From Chitinophagaceae bacterium (GTDB taxonomy: Bacteria; Bacteroidota; Bacteroidia; Chitinophagales; Chitinophagaceae), in the NCBI GenBank assembly GCA_021151685.1, contig JAGKWS010000009.1, positions 1 to 62,264 of the forward strand: a DNA stretch of 62,264 nt, read 5' to 3'. The translations under genes and the position numbers were made by a program. Shown one piece after another: positions 44,167-53,298 of this stretch. How positions within the stretch are numbered: position 1 is the first letter of the stretch; each line of letters opens with the position of its first letter. Below the pieces are notes generated by a model. The model ran no database searches. It was not told the DNA's origin and saw only the letters and a program-made list of their open reading frames with translations.

Positions 44167-45045
44167 TTAGTTGCGGCGATCTACACCCCAATACAGTTTT
44201 TGCCGTATGGTATTAAGGAAGTTATGCTCATCGGGCCGTACCAACGACACCGTAAAACTCTCCCTTTTCACCGCCAGTTGCACCGTACTGCCTATCGTTT
44301 CGGTACGGGCATCCAGTGTACACAAAAAATGCTCCGAGCGGCCCTCTATCTCAAATGAAATCACATTGTCATCTGGCACCACTATAGGCCGTGTATTCAG
44401 GTTGTGCGGGGCCACGGGCGTTATAACAAAGCTCGATGCCTGCGGAAAAACCACTGGCCCGCCACAACTCAGCGAGTAACCTGTAGATCCGGTAGGCGTA
44501 GCCACTATCAGCCCATCGGCCCAGTACGTATTCAGAAACTCACCGTTCAAATAGGTGTGTATCTTAATCATAGACGAGGTATCCTTTCGGGATATAGTAA
44601 ACTCATTAAGTGCAAACGGCGACCCATTAAAAAGTGGCACACTGGCATCAAGGTGCAGTAGCGAGCGTTTCTCTAAAGTATAAGACCCGCGTACCAATGA
44701 CAAAATAGCACCCTCGGCCTCCTCTTCGGGTATGGCCGCCAAAAAGCCCAACCTACCCAGATTGACACCTATCAGCGGTATGCCCGATTTGCCTACAAAG
44801 CAAACGGCATCCAGCATGGTGCCATCGCCCCCTAAGCTAAAGAGCATATCGGTATGGGGTGGCAGGTCATTTTTACCAGTAAAAACCCGTGGCACATCGG
44901 CAAAGGGTATATACCGCGACAGCCGCTCGTAGAACTGCTGGTAGAACACAATCTGTAGTTTGTGTATGTCTAACAGGCGCAGCAGGTTGGCCAAAAAGGG
45001 CACGTCCTGCTCATCAAACGTGCGGTTGTACAGTGCTACCAGCAT
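44167..45045 (-). CDS. nadK: NAD kinase
   Basis: A 292-residue cytoplasmic enzyme that phosphorylates NAD to NADP. Signatures: FSLGGDGTMLDAV (GGDG motif, nucleotide binding), ALNEFTISRKDTSSM (NE/D motif), and ATPTGSTGYSLSCGGP. Length is standard for the family. It is followed by a Rieske oxygenase gene 33 bases on (ATG start) and preceded by a BamA-like barrel gene on the same strand, so the three may be co-transcribed. nadB elsewhere in the window belongs to the same cofactor route. Confidence 0.97.
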   Translation of the reverse strand: MLVALYNRTFDEQDVPFLANLLRLLDIHKLQIVFYQQFYERLSRYIPFADVPRVFTGKNDLPPHTDMLFSLGGDGTMLDAVCFVGKSGIPLIGVNLGRLGFLAAIPEEEAEGAILSLVRGSYTLEKRSLLHLDASVPLFNGSPFALNEFTISRKDTSSMIKIHTYLNGEFLNTYWADGLIVATPTGSTGYSLSCGGPVVFPQASSFVITPVAPHNLNTRPIVVPDDNVISFEIEGRSEHFLCTLDARTETIGSTVQLAVKRESFTVSLVRPDEHNFLNTIRQKLYWGVDRRN

Positions 45046-45095
45046 TGGGGCATCTATTTATTGAGGGCAATTTCGCGACAAGGCACTCTGCGTTC

Positions 45096-46469
45096 CTATT
45101 CGCTATTAAAGTGTAAATATAGACCATTTTGGCCCAGATGATTGCGGGCAAACTCTATACGCAGCTTTATATCATATAGCGTAATGATGTCTACACCCGC
45201 GCCGTAGCTATACATCCATTTGTTTACCAGTGTATTGCCCCGCTGATTGGGGCCACTGATACCACCCACATCGGCAAATAGCTTGGGGTAAATGCGCACT
45301 GGTACAGCCGTAAAATACCGCACCGGTAAAGACCATGTGTTGTTCAGCAACTCCCGCCTAAGGTCGGCCCGAAGTAGTCCATAATGGTAGCCATCGGTTA
45401 CGTAGTACTCGTACCCCCGCACATAGTCGGCCGAGGTACCCAACCCATTCCGAAAGAAGTAGGGTTGCTGTGCCGGCAACATCACCCGCCCGCGCGATAT
45501 GGCAGCCCCATACCACTTGCCTCCCAAATGCCGGAATAGTCCTGCCTCATAATTGACAAATGCCTGAAAAGCAATACCCTCCATACCGGCCCTTACTACG
45601 GTTGTGGTTACCAGCTTCTCGCCCCGCATAGAGTAGTTCCAGTTATCGGTACGGTTATACTCGTATCGGTAGTTCAGCTCGGCAAAATGCGCAACCCGCG
45701 ACGAGTCGGCAAAGTAACCGGGGTTCAGTATGGGTATAGAATCGGCAACGCGGTAATACTGATACCCCAACTGAAACAGGTGCCGCGCCACATACCGTGG
45801 CCTGAACGAGTAACACAATGCCCCACCAGCCTGCCATGCCATAGCCGGCCCCGAATAGTTGCCAGCAAACCTCAGTTTATTGCTATCGGTACGGTACCAC
45901 GTTTGTGTGCTGCGGCCCGTCCATACATTAAAGCCAAAACCGTGTATGCGCTTCTGGTGCAGATATGGCCGCATGTAGCTAACACCCAACCGCTGCATAT
46001 ATCCTTCCTGTACGGTAACAGAAAAGCTTTCGAGGTTGCCCCGAAAATTGTTGTTGGTAAGTGTGAAGCCGGCAGATACACGATTGAAGTCGTACCTATG
46101 GTCGGCCCACCAGGTATTAATGTTGCGGTCGGCAAACTGAAGAATGCCAGTGGGCATCAGGTACCAACGCTCGTGCAGGTGTATGTGCCAATCTACCGTG
46201 TCTGGTGCTACAGAGTCGGTATACTGGTCTACCTTGTTGAACAACTGCAAGTTGAACAGGCGCAGCTTGTTGCGCGTTATCAGGTGGGCTACAGAGTCGG
46301 GGTGTAAGGTAATGCCATCGTACATTCCTGTCTCGCGCAGCACCACCGCATTCCTTGTTACCTTGTTGCCGTGTATGTGAATGGTGCGTACCACTACCCT
46401 ACCCAATGGTTGTGCCCCTGCAACAGCAACCACCAGCAATGATACCCATAACAACAGCAGACGACACAT
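45096..46469 (-). CDS. BamA/TamA-family outer-membrane protein with a POTRA domain
   Basis: A 457-residue protein. The start at 46469 gives a signal peptide (MCRLLLLWVSLLVVAVAGAQ); the frame is open 111 bases further upstream. A single POTRA domain follows (VVVRTIHIHGNKVTRNAVVL), then a predicted beta barrel with alternating aromatic strands and a C-terminal LRIEFARNHLGQNGLYLHF. It is much shorter than BamA and belongs to the small surface-antigen-like group of Omp85 proteins. The proximity of nadK is a common arrangement in Bacteroidota. A role in barrel or lipid assembly is inferred from the family only. Confidence 0.82.
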   Translation of the reverse strand: MCRLLLLWVSLLVVAVAGAQPLGRVVVRTIHIHGNKVTRNAVVLRETGMYDGITLHPDSVAHLITRNKLRLFNLQLFNKVDQYTDSVAPDTVDWHIHLHERWYLMPTGILQFADRNINTWWADHRYDFNRVSAGFTLTNNNFRGNLESFSVTVQEGYMQRLGVSYMRPYLHQKRIHGFGFNVWTGRSTQTWYRTDSNKLRFAGNYSGPAMAWQAGGALCYSFRPRYVARHLFQLGYQYYRVADSIPILNPGYFADSSRVAHFAELNYRYEYNRTDNWNYSMRGEKLVTTTVVRAGMEGIAFQAFVNYEAGLFRHLGGKWYGAAISRGRVMLPAQQPYFFRNGLGTSADYVRGYEYYVTDGYHYGLLRADLRRELLNNTWSLPVRYFTAVPVRIYPKLFADVGGISGPNQRGNTLVNKWMYSYGAGVDIITLYDIKLRIEFARNHLGQNGLYLHFNSE

Positions 46470-46624
46470 GGAAGGCCCGCAAGATACTACAGTTGCATGA
46501 GCCCATGTATATAACAACACATCATATGCCATATTGGCCGACTGAAAATGGGCGGTTACCGAATTTATAGCCCCCTGCAATAATTAATAGAACGAAGCGG
46601 CCTGTGTAGTAGCCGCAAAAGAAC

Positions 46625-46632
46625 TACCTTTG
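46625..46632 (+). promoter_or_regulatory. -7 promoter element of yidC
   Basis: TACCTTTG (TAnnTTTG) lies 36 bases before the yidC ATG in the divergent region with the BamA-like gene. No convincing -33 box. Confidence 0.45.
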
Positions 46633-46668
46633 CGCCCAAATTACATTTTTACTTATTATTTATTTTTA

Positions 46669-48492
46669 ATGGACCGTAACCAGGTAATAGGGTTCTCGCT
46701 GCTGGGTATATTGCTGATAGCCTACGTCATGTACAATCAGCACGAGCAGAAGGCCTTCTACGAACGTAAGCAGGCCGATAGTATTGCTTATGCCAAGGCG
46801 CATCCCCGCCCGCTGGTAGATACCAGCAAAACCATTACAGTAGCCGACACTGCTGTAGACAGTGCCACACTGGCATTGCGTGCGCTGCAACCACCAGCCT
46901 ACAATGGCTCTGCACAAACCGTAACACTGGAGAATGGCAAGCTGGCCATACAGTTTACCACAAAGGGTGCCTACCCTACATCGGCACAGTTAAAGGATTA
47001 CAAAACATATGGCAAACAGCCTTTGTACCTCTTCAATGGTGGTGGCAACCAACTGAGTGCCGTGCTGCCGGTAGACAATAACCGCGCTACCAATACCCTA
47101 TACTTTGCCCCGCAAATAAAAACCATGCCCAATGGCGACAAAAGCATAGACTTTGTGGCCGACATGGGTAATGGTAAAAAGGTGGATATTGTGTATACCC
47201 TGCCTGCCGATGGCTACATGATGAGTTGCAGCATATCGCTTACGGGCATCATGGCGCAAACACTGCCCCTGAGCTGGCAAACCAGTGTGCTGACTACCGA
47301 AAAAGACATTACCAACGAGCGGATGAGCACACAGGTGTACTTCCGCAACAAAGATGCCGAGCACGACTACTTTACAGTGCAGGGCGAAGAAAAAACGCTG
47401 AACAACAAAAGTAACGCAGCCCACTGGATGGGAGTGCGGAAACAATACTTCAGCACAGCACTGATAGCAGAGGACGGGTTTACCAAAATGGACTCGAAGT
47501 ATGGCTACAAGCCCGGCGATACCAGCATAGCAGCTACCAACCTCGCCGCTATGGATCTGCCGCTGAAAACCGTGGGCGGGACACAATTTGCAGCACTACG
47601 CTGGTACATAGGCCCCAACGACTACCGTACCCTCAAGTCGTATAATATAGATATGGAAGAAATGGTGCCGCTGGGCGTGGGTATCATGTCTTTTGTAAAG
47701 TACATCAACCGTTGGGTCATCATTCCTATCTTCTACCTGTTCGATAGCTTTATCAACAACTATGCGTTGCTGATACTGATGATGACACTGTTTATCAGGT
47801 TGGTGCTGTCGTTCTTTACGTACAAGAGCTACCTGTCAAGTGCCAAAATGCGTGTACTGAAGCCCGAACTGGATGAACTGCGCGAGAAGATTGGCGACGA
47901 CCAGCAGAAGTTTGGCATGGAGCAAATGAAGCTCTACCGCTCTGCCGGTGTAAACCCGCTGGGTGGTTGTATGCCCATGCTGTTTCAGTTGCCCATATTG
48001 CTGTCTATCTACTACATCTTCCCGTCATTCATAGAGTTCCGTCAGGAAGGATTCTTGTGGGTAAAAGACTTATCTACCTACGATAGTATCTTCAACTTTG
48101 GCTTTGAGGTACCTTTCTACGGCGACCATATCAGCTTGTTCACACTGCTCATGACGGCATCGAGCTTGTTCCTCGCACTCTATAACCGAAACATGACCCC
48201 ACAAGACCCCAACAACCCCATGATGAAGTACATGCCCTACATATTCCCAATCATACTGATGGGTGTTTTCAACAAAATGGCAGCGGCACTTACCTTCTAC
48301 TACACCTGTTCCAACCTTCTCAGCATAGCACAGCAATTCATCATTCAGAAGTACTTTATTGATGAAAAAGCGATACATGCGCAGATACAGGAGAACAAAA
48401 CCAAGCCCCCTACACAATCGAAATGGGCAGCAAAACTGGAAGAAATGCAGAAAATGCAAGCCGACAGAGGTAAAACCCCTGGGCGTAAATAA
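46669..48492 (+). CDS. yidC: Membrane protein insertase YidC
   Basis: A 607-residue inner-membrane insertase. The N-terminal helix (VIGFSLLGILLIAYVMYNQ), the large periplasmic beta domain (residues about 60-340) and the C-terminal five-helix 60KD_IMP core are all present. The core includes FINNYALLILMMTLFIRLVLSFFTYKSYLSSAKM, the PLGGCMPMLFQLPILLSIYYIF motif and a MGVFNKMAAALTFYYTCSNLLS end. The ATG at 46669 gives the right N-terminus. A good terminator follows at 48513-48546. Confidence 0.97.
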   Translation: MDRNQVIGFSLLGILLIAYVMYNQHEQKAFYERKQADSIAYAKAHPRPLVDTSKTITVADTAVDSATLALRALQPPAYNGSAQTVTLENGKLAIQFTTKGAYPTSAQLKDYKTYGKQPLYLFNGGGNQLSAVLPVDNNRATNTLYFAPQIKTMPNGDKSIDFVADMGNGKKVDIVYTLPADGYMMSCSISLTGIMAQTLPLSWQTSVLTTEKDITNERMSTQVYFRNKDAEHDYFTVQGEEKTLNNKSNAAHWMGVRKQYFSTALIAEDGFTKMDSKYGYKPGDTSIAATNLAAMDLPLKTVGGTQFAALRWYIGPNDYRTLKSYNIDMEEMVPLGVGIMSFVKYINRWVIIPIFYLFDSFINNYALLILMMTLFIRLVLSFFTYKSYLSSAKMRVLKPELDELREKIGDDQQKFGMEQMKLYRSAGVNPLGGCMPMLFQLPILLSIYYIFPSFIEFRQEGFLWVKDLSTYDSIFNFGFEVPFYGDHISLFTLLMTASSLFLALYNRNMTPQDPNNPMMKYMPYIFPIILMGVFNKMAAALTFYYTCSNLLSIAQQFIIQKYFIDEKAIHAQIQENKTKPPTQSKWAAKLEEMQKMQADRGKTPGRK

Positions 48493-48512
48493 TAACAACA
48501 AAACAAATCAAC

Positions 48513-48546
48513 AAAAAGGGAGCTGCACCAATGCGGCTCCCTTTTT
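48513..48546 (+). terminator. Rho-independent terminator of yidC
   Basis: AAAAAGGGAGC pairs with GCTCCCTTTTT around a loop of 12 bases; the U-run is part of the stem end. Confidence 0.85.
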
Positions 48547-48763
48547 GTTGATGTCCTAACCGAGGCCCTCACAAAGAACTCGGCGGTAAAATGTTGAAAT
48601 TTGTTGCTGGTTTAGTACCGTCTTTTAATACTGACAATTGGCAACTCAGATAGCATAAAAATTAAAAAGCAGCTCCTTTCGATGACTGCTTACTACACTA
48701 TGCTTTTCTTACATAACTACTTGTGATTTGGGATTTCCTTAATACATTTACCAAAAACCACAC

Positions 48764-49738
48764 ATGAGCTATCCTATACTCACCTATTCCCGCAACCCGG
48801 CCGATTTCTCTTACAACCTCTCTGCGCTGCAACAGGCAGGTCTCAAAGCCATTCGTCTGATATATAAAGGCATGTCTGAAGATGCCTTCCTGCATCGCCT
48901 CAACGAAATTCAGGACAAGATCGTCCAACAACATCTTAGCCTCGATATACTTATAGACCTTCCCGGCAGCAAACCAATTGTTGGGCAGTTAGGGGCAGGT
49001 ATCCATATAGAAGCCGGGCAAAATTGTGTGCTAATACCTCATACTGCAGTACCAACACCAAACGCAATACCCACACTGGGCTTATTCACACACACAAGCT
49101 TTCCTACATTAGCCGTCAACGATATAGTGAGCATTGCCGATGGCGAGTTGAATCTGTTAATTACAGACATTAATGCATCGGGCTTACACTGCCGTGCGCT
49201 TACTTCTTTTTTCCTCACTGCAGGCAGGTCACTCAGCATGCGCAACAAATCTTTTCCATTCTCTGCCAATTCCGATAAAGACCTCAGTCTCGTCCGGCAT
49301 CCTCAGCCCCCAAACGTACATTACCTGGTATCTTTTACCCAAAGTGCCCACGATCTTCTTCAGTTGAAGTCCATACAACCCAATATCAATGTTATTCCCA
49401 AAATAGAAAACATCTTAGATGATGCAGCTATTGCAAACATACTTCAGCACTGCAACACCGTCATGCTTGGTCGGGGCGATCTCTCTACCGGTGCGCCCGC
49501 CCATCAGCTATTCGGCTTCCAGAAACGGCTCATAGATATGTGCCACATGCACCAAAAACAACTCATTATTGCCACCGGCATATTAGGCGGCATTGGCGAG
49601 AAGGGCACCCCCACCATTGCCGATGTCATGGACTATGGCTATCTCAGAGACAGTGGCATCAATGCATTCCTGATTGCTGGCACCAATGCATTGCACAAGC
49701 CGTTCGAGACCCTGCAATACATGCAATCATTCGGTTAG
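48764..49738 (+). CDS. Degenerate pyruvate-kinase-like barrel protein
   Basis: A 324-residue protein that follows the pyruvate kinase barrel collinearly: LIDLPGSKPIVG (compare DLxGPKIRxG), RSLSMRNKSFPF (compare LSxxKGVNLP), VIPKIENILDD (compare KIEN, residues 211-221), MLGRGDLS (compare ARGDLG), FQKRLIDMC, and the closing PTIADVMDYGYLRDSGINAFLIAG. Several active-site positions differ: the Arg of the first motif, the Glu after GRGDL, and the MARGD context. The C-terminal regulatory domain of true pyruvate kinases (another 150 residues) is missing, so normal glycolytic activity is doubtful. Similar short paralogs occur in secondary-metabolism or aldolase-type roles. It stands alone. Confidence 0.75.
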   Translation: MSYPILTYSRNPADFSYNLSALQQAGLKAIRLIYKGMSEDAFLHRLNEIQDKIVQQHLSLDILIDLPGSKPIVGQLGAGIHIEAGQNCVLIPHTAVPTPNAIPTLGLFTHTSFPTLAVNDIVSIADGELNLLITDINASGLHCRALTSFFLTAGRSLSMRNKSFPFSANSDKDLSLVRHPQPPNVHYLVSFTQSAHDLLQLKSIQPNINVIPKIENILDDAAIANILQHCNTVMLGRGDLSTGAPAHQLFGFQKRLIDMCHMHQKQLIIATGILGGIGEKGTPTIADVMDYGYLRDSGINAFLIAGTNALHKPFETLQYMQSFG

Positions 49739-49875
49739 CCCTGTCCGCTTACAATTGTTATAGCTCCTTTTATACATATCTCATGTCTTTACGTGCGCCA
49801 TGCACCTCACAACCCACTCGGCTACTTGATACACGCAACTCAATCGTTCCTCTCAAAAAATCCAGTACCTATTAA

Positions 49876-50035
49876 GAGCCGGTTTAAGATTTATTGCTTC
49901 TGTTTATTATGAAAGTTGTTTTGCCCGAAACGAGGCACATGTTGCAGCCATAGCCATTACTATGGCGAAAAATGAAACGAAATTGCAGCCAAAAACAACC
50001 ATAATAAAGGCAATGAATAAATCTTAAACAGGCTC
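49876..50035. mobile_element. Foldback (MITE-like) element, copy 1
   Basis: A 160-bp element with about 20-bp terminal inverted repeats: GAGCCGGTTTAAGATTTATT on the left, and on the right the reverse complement of GAGCCTGTTTAAGATTTATT (one mismatch). Internally there is a further palindrome (CCATAGCCATTACTATGG). It contains no gene. A related, more diverged copy is at 50666-50821. Flanking TAA bases could be a short target duplication. The remaining bases of the 49739-50078 gap show nothing else. Confidence 0.6.
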
Positions 50036-50078
50036 TAAACCTTTTGTACTTGAGATTTTCGCATTTTTCTAAAATTGT

Positions 50079-50312
50079 TTATTTTTCCCGGCTCACCACA
50101 CAGCCCAGCAGTGTAAGCTTCACCGTAGGTGCGCTACCTCCAGCATAGGTTACAAGGCGCAGACTTTTCAGCTCTGTAATATACGGTTGCAACCCCTCCC
50201 CCGATATTGATAGCTCTTTACCCAATTCGTACACACTTACCATTGGCCGGGGCGTTATACTCCGTGCACTCATTTCTTTTACTTTTCTGAAAACTATATT
50301 TACAAGAGACAT
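50079..50312 (-). CDS. Small hypothetical protein, possible winged-helix
   Basis: A 77-residue protein with short helices and VYELGKELSISGEGLQPYITELKSLRLVTYAG, which could form a small winged-helix DNA-binding unit (helix, turn, recognition helix, wing). I do not recognise a family. It lies 22 bases downstream of another small gene (50335-50556) on the same strand, probably co-transcribed. Foldback elements flank the pair. Confidence 0.55.
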   Translation of the reverse strand: MSLVNIVFRKVKEMSARSITPRPMVSVYELGKELSISGEGLQPYITELKSLRLVTYAGGSAPTVKLTLLGCVVSREK

Positions 50313-50334
50313 GTTTGCATGTTTTTAACCGTAA

Positions 50335-50556
50335 CTATATGTGGCCGCGACTCAGTTTGTTCAATAATGTTACATAAGCCGATCTGGCCGCAGTGGGTAG
50401 TTCGCGCAGCATATTCGGCTCAATCTCCGGATAAGAATGATCATCCTTCCACACAATGCTGCCATTCCATTTCCTTTGCATTTCAATAGGCAATGACTTT
50501 ACAATTTTTGTAAAAGCCTTATCAAACTGGCTGCGCAACTCTGGTGTAGTTATCAT
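50335..50556 (-). CDS. Small hypothetical protein
   Basis: A 73-residue, soluble, mostly helical protein (ELRSQFDKAFTKIVKSLPI, TAARSAYVTLLNKL). No signal peptide or membrane segment. It precedes the possible winged-helix gene, and the two look like a small operon. I cannot assign a function; a toxin-antitoxin pair is conceivable from the layout but no family motif supports it. Confidence 0.5.
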   Translation of the reverse strand: MITTPELRSQFDKAFTKIVKSLPIEMQRKWNGSIVWKDDHSYPEIEPNMLRELPTAARSAYVTLLNKLSRGHI

Positions 50557-50665
50557 ACGCTTTTTATTAAAGGTAGTCTTTATTATCCATTAGCGCACAT
50601 TTAATATATTTTTTATCTCAACTTTCTTTCCATGCTAAATTCCTTTTGGCCCATCTATATCAATA

Positions 50666-50821
50666 GCCTGTTTAAGACTGATTGCTCGTTTTGAGAATAA
50701 ACATTGTTTTTCGAGCAATACGCGGCTGGCAATGCTTCCATAGCCATTTCTGTGGCAAAAAAGTAACAAAGTTGCAGTCCAAACAACCACAGAGACAGTT
50801 AATGAATCTTAAACTGACCCT
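50666..50821. mobile_element. Foldback (MITE-like) element, copy 2
   Basis: About 156 bp, related to 49876-50035: left end AGCCTGTTTAAGACTGATTG and right end (on the reverse strand) AGGGTCAGTTTAAGATTCATT, with imperfect pairing. It lies just before the cold-shock promoter, so the gap 50557-51156 consists of this element, the promoter and the long leader. Confidence 0.5.
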
Positions 50822-50852
50822 AAACACAAATGAAAAATATTTTTTTCAAAAA

Positions 50853-50882
50853 TTGTTTACTTAAATAAATATCCTATCTTTG
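50853..50882 (+). promoter_or_regulatory. Promoter of the cold-shock gene pair
   Basis: TTG (50853-50855), a 19-base spacer, and TATCTTTG (50875-50882) give a near-ideal Bacteroidota promoter. Transcription from about 50888 would leave a 5' leader of about 270 nt before the first coding region. Confidence 0.7.
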
Positions 50883-51156
50883 TATTGAATCAGGCTCCTG
50901 CCTTGGCTTTTTCTGCCGTAGATTAGGTTATTCTTTCTCTTACAGTTTTTGCTTTTCCAGATGCCGATAGTTTAGCCCATGCACCATTTAGCTGTGCATA
51001 CGCGTGCGGCCTCTGGCACATGTGTACCATGATAAAAGCATGGTTATTCTATCCCCCCGATTCCGTTCTTCAGTTATCTTGCAGCCATTGGGTGCTGGTA
51101 TTGAAAAACATAAAATATTTTGCCACTGGTAAACAAAAACAACAAGTAAAACAAAT

Positions 51157-51597
51157 ATGGGAGAATCGTTTTCGAAGAAGGAGAAAGAAAAGCAGAAAGC
51201 ACGGGCAAAGCAGGACAAAGCAAAAAAAATGCAAGATCGTAAGTCCAACAACAGTAAGGGCAAAAGCCTTGAAGATATGATGGCTTACATCGATGAATAT
51301 GGAAATATCTCATCAGTTCCGCCAGCCACTGACAGAAAAATTGAGATAAATCTCGAAGACATTCAGCTTGGTGCAGCTCCAATTATCCCCGAAAGCGTAG
51401 AAAAAACAGGTGTAGTTTCCTTCTTCAACGAAGAAAAAGGATATGGATTCATAGCAGAAGACAAAACACGCGAAAACATCTTTGTACACAGCAACCAGTT
51501 GCTGCAACCAGTAAAAGAAAAAGATCGCGTTACCTTCGAAAAAGAACGTACACCACGCGGCTATAGTGCCATTAAAGTAAAAAAAATTGCTAAGTAA
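51157..51597 (+). CDS. Cold-shock-domain protein with basic N-terminal extension
   Basis: A 146-residue RNA-binding protein. Residues 1-40 are a charged, mostly Lys-rich segment (KKEKEKQKARAKQDKAKKMQ). The C-terminal cold-shock domain begins at TGVVSFFNEEKGYGFIAED and includes IFVHSNQLLQPVKEKDRVTF, with the RNP1-like KGYGFI and RNP2-like IFVHS motifs. It heads a pair with a classical CspA protein 35 bases downstream. Its long leader suggests cold-regulated translation, as for other csp mRNAs. Confidence 0.88.
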   Translation: MGESFSKKEKEKQKARAKQDKAKKMQDRKSNNSKGKSLEDMMAYIDEYGNISSVPPATDRKIEINLEDIQLGAAPIIPESVEKTGVVSFFNEEKGYGFIAEDKTRENIFVHSNQLLQPVKEKDRVTFEKERTPRGYSAIKVKKIAK

Positions 51598-51632
51598 GCA
51601 ATCTATTTAATAACAACAAAAAACAAAGTAAA

Positions 51633-51827
51633 ATGCAAGAAGGTACAGTAAAATTCTTCAACACAACAAAAGGCTTCGGCTTTATTACCCCAAAAAACGG
51701 CGGTGCCGACGTTTTTGTTCACGTGTCTGCGCTGAAAGGCGATATATATGAGAATGACGTAGTTACATTCGACGTAGAAAACGGTAAAAAAGGACCAAAC
51801 GCCGTTAACGTTCGTGTAGTAAGATAA
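51633..51827 (+). CDS. CspA-family cold-shock protein
   Basis: A 64-residue single cold-shock domain that binds single-stranded RNA/DNA and melts secondary structure. RNP1 is KGFGFITP and RNP2 is VFVHVSAL. The start MQEGTVKFFNTTKGFGF is canonical. Probably translated from the same message as the preceding longer cold-shock protein. Two hairpins follow, the second a strong terminator. Confidence 0.95.
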   Translation: MQEGTVKFFNTTKGFGFITPKNGGADVFVHVSALKGDIYENDVVTFDVENGKKGPNAVNVRVVR

Positions 51828-51835
51828 TTACTACT

Positions 51836-51855
51836 ACCGGCATCCGCCGGTAGCA
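51836..51855 (+). other. Short hairpin after the cold-shock gene
   Basis: CTACCGGC and GCCGGTAG are perfect 8-bp arms with an ATCC loop, 9 bases after the stop. It could protect the mRNA 3' end. Confidence 0.5.
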
Positions 51856-51864
51856 ACAGCTAAA

Positions 51865-51910
51865 ACAGCCAACAACACCCTTCCGGGTACTTGTTGGCTG
51901 TTTTTTTTGC
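51865..51910 (+). terminator. Rho-independent terminator of the cold-shock operon
   Basis: AAACAGCCAACAA pairs with TTGTTGGCTGTTT (13 bp) and is followed by a run of T residues. The rest of the gap to 52158 shows only a TACCTTCG box near 52142-52149, a weak promoter match for the next gene. Confidence 0.9.
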
Positions 51911-52158
51911 CTCTTACAAGCACCCTTATACAATAGTAATTATTCGCCCATACCACATGAGAAGAATGTCAAACAATACACCCCAAGTGTTCAAAATTGA
52001 CTTCGCAATTTGGGGGTATTGGAATTTGGAATTACCCCCGCCACCAGCAAGCACACCGTCCGTAAAATACGATCAGACAATAGAGTTACAATTCCCACAT
52101 GCTATAATCAAACATCCCCAACCACCGTTACCAACACTACCGTACCTTCGCACCGTAT

Positions 52159-53049
52159 ATGAGCAATACAGATAACGGCAGCAAACATTTGGTGCTGGGC
52201 ATGGTGGTCAGTATGTTCCTCTGGGGGCTTAGCTGGCCATCGGGCAAGGTACTGGCTGGTTATTGCAGCGCAGTCAATTTTACTGTTTACCGTTATGTGG
52301 TAGTAGTGGCTACTACACTATTGCTATTGCCCGTTTTGCGCATACCCTTCCGTATCAAAAAAGAAGGCATACCCGTCTTCATCACCTCGGGCGTACTGCT
52401 GGCCGCATATAGTTATGCATTCTTCATGGGCATCAAAAAGGGTGCAGCCGGGGCAGGTGGCGTATTGGTCACCACCATGAACCCCATTACCGCATATGCC
52501 GTAGGCTTGCTGCTGGACAGGCGGCTCCCTTCCCGGCGCGAGGGCCTTGGGCTGTTACTGGGCATAACAGCCGGGCTTACACTGCTACGCGTATGGGATA
52601 GCGGGGCTACACTTATGGATAGTGGCAATCTATATTTTCTGCTGGCAGCCGTATTATGGGCCATCATGAGCAAATTTACCGCCAAAGGGGCCCGTTATGG
52701 CGCATCCCTCAGCTTCACCCTATGGCAATATGTGGTCACACTGCTGTGCTTCCTGCCATTTACCAACATAGGCGAGCTGCAACAAACCTTCTCCACTGCC
52801 AGTGTAAAATTTTGGGGCAATCTCTTCTTCAGTTCGGCTATTGTCACCACCGGTGCTACCACTATGTACTTCTATACCACCACCAAACTGGGGGCCGAAA
52901 AAGCCAGTAGCTTCATATTTCTGGTGCCACTGGCGGCCGCAGTATCCAGCTGGTTGCTACTGGGCGAGCAGCTACAGGCACACACCATAGCCGGTGGCAT
53001 ACTGGGCATAGCCGCCGTATACGTCATGAACATACGCCGCAAAAGGTAG
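52159..53049 (+). CDS. EamA/DMT-family transporter
   Basis: A 296-residue inner-membrane protein with ten helices in two EamA repeats of the drug/metabolite transporter superfamily. Typical segments are VVSMFLWGLSWPSGKVLAG in helix 1, TTMNPITAYAVGLLLDRRL, and the second repeat LVPLAAAVSSWLLLGEQL, with a basic C-terminus NIRRKR. Substrates are usually metabolites or amino acids and cannot be predicted. It stands alone upstream of clpP. Confidence 0.92.
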   Translation: MSNTDNGSKHLVLGMVVSMFLWGLSWPSGKVLAGYCSAVNFTVYRYVVVVATTLLLLPVLRIPFRIKKEGIPVFITSGVLLAAYSYAFFMGIKKGAAGAGGVLVTTMNPITAYAVGLLLDRRLPSRREGLGLLLGITAGLTLLRVWDSGATLMDSGNLYFLLAAVLWAIMSKFTAKGARYGASLSFTLWQYVVTLLCFLPFTNIGELQQTFSTASVKFWGNLFFSSAIVTTGATTMYFYTTTKLGAEKASSFIFLVPLAAAVSSWLLLGEQLQAHTIAGGILGIAAVYVMNIRRKR

Positions 53050-53298
53050 GAGCGGGTAGTATATAGCTCAATGCAGCTGATTGCTAACAAAATATGCGTG
53101 TGCATGCAGATAATACATATGGCAGGGTACAGATATTCGCATAAAACAAAGCACACCACAGCATACCGCAAAAAACGTTAAAGATGCCGCACGTAGTACG
53201 AAGTTGTGCGACAAAAGGGCGCATTTACGCCGTATTGTCCTAATTTTAAGGATTGGATTGTATTTTGAGTATAGATACTAAAACAGAAAAAGAATAGC

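Noticed and set aside
50079..50556. Two small genes as a toxin-antitoxin pair
   Set aside because: The layout fits, but neither product shows a known toxin or antitoxin motif; they are listed as hypothetical.
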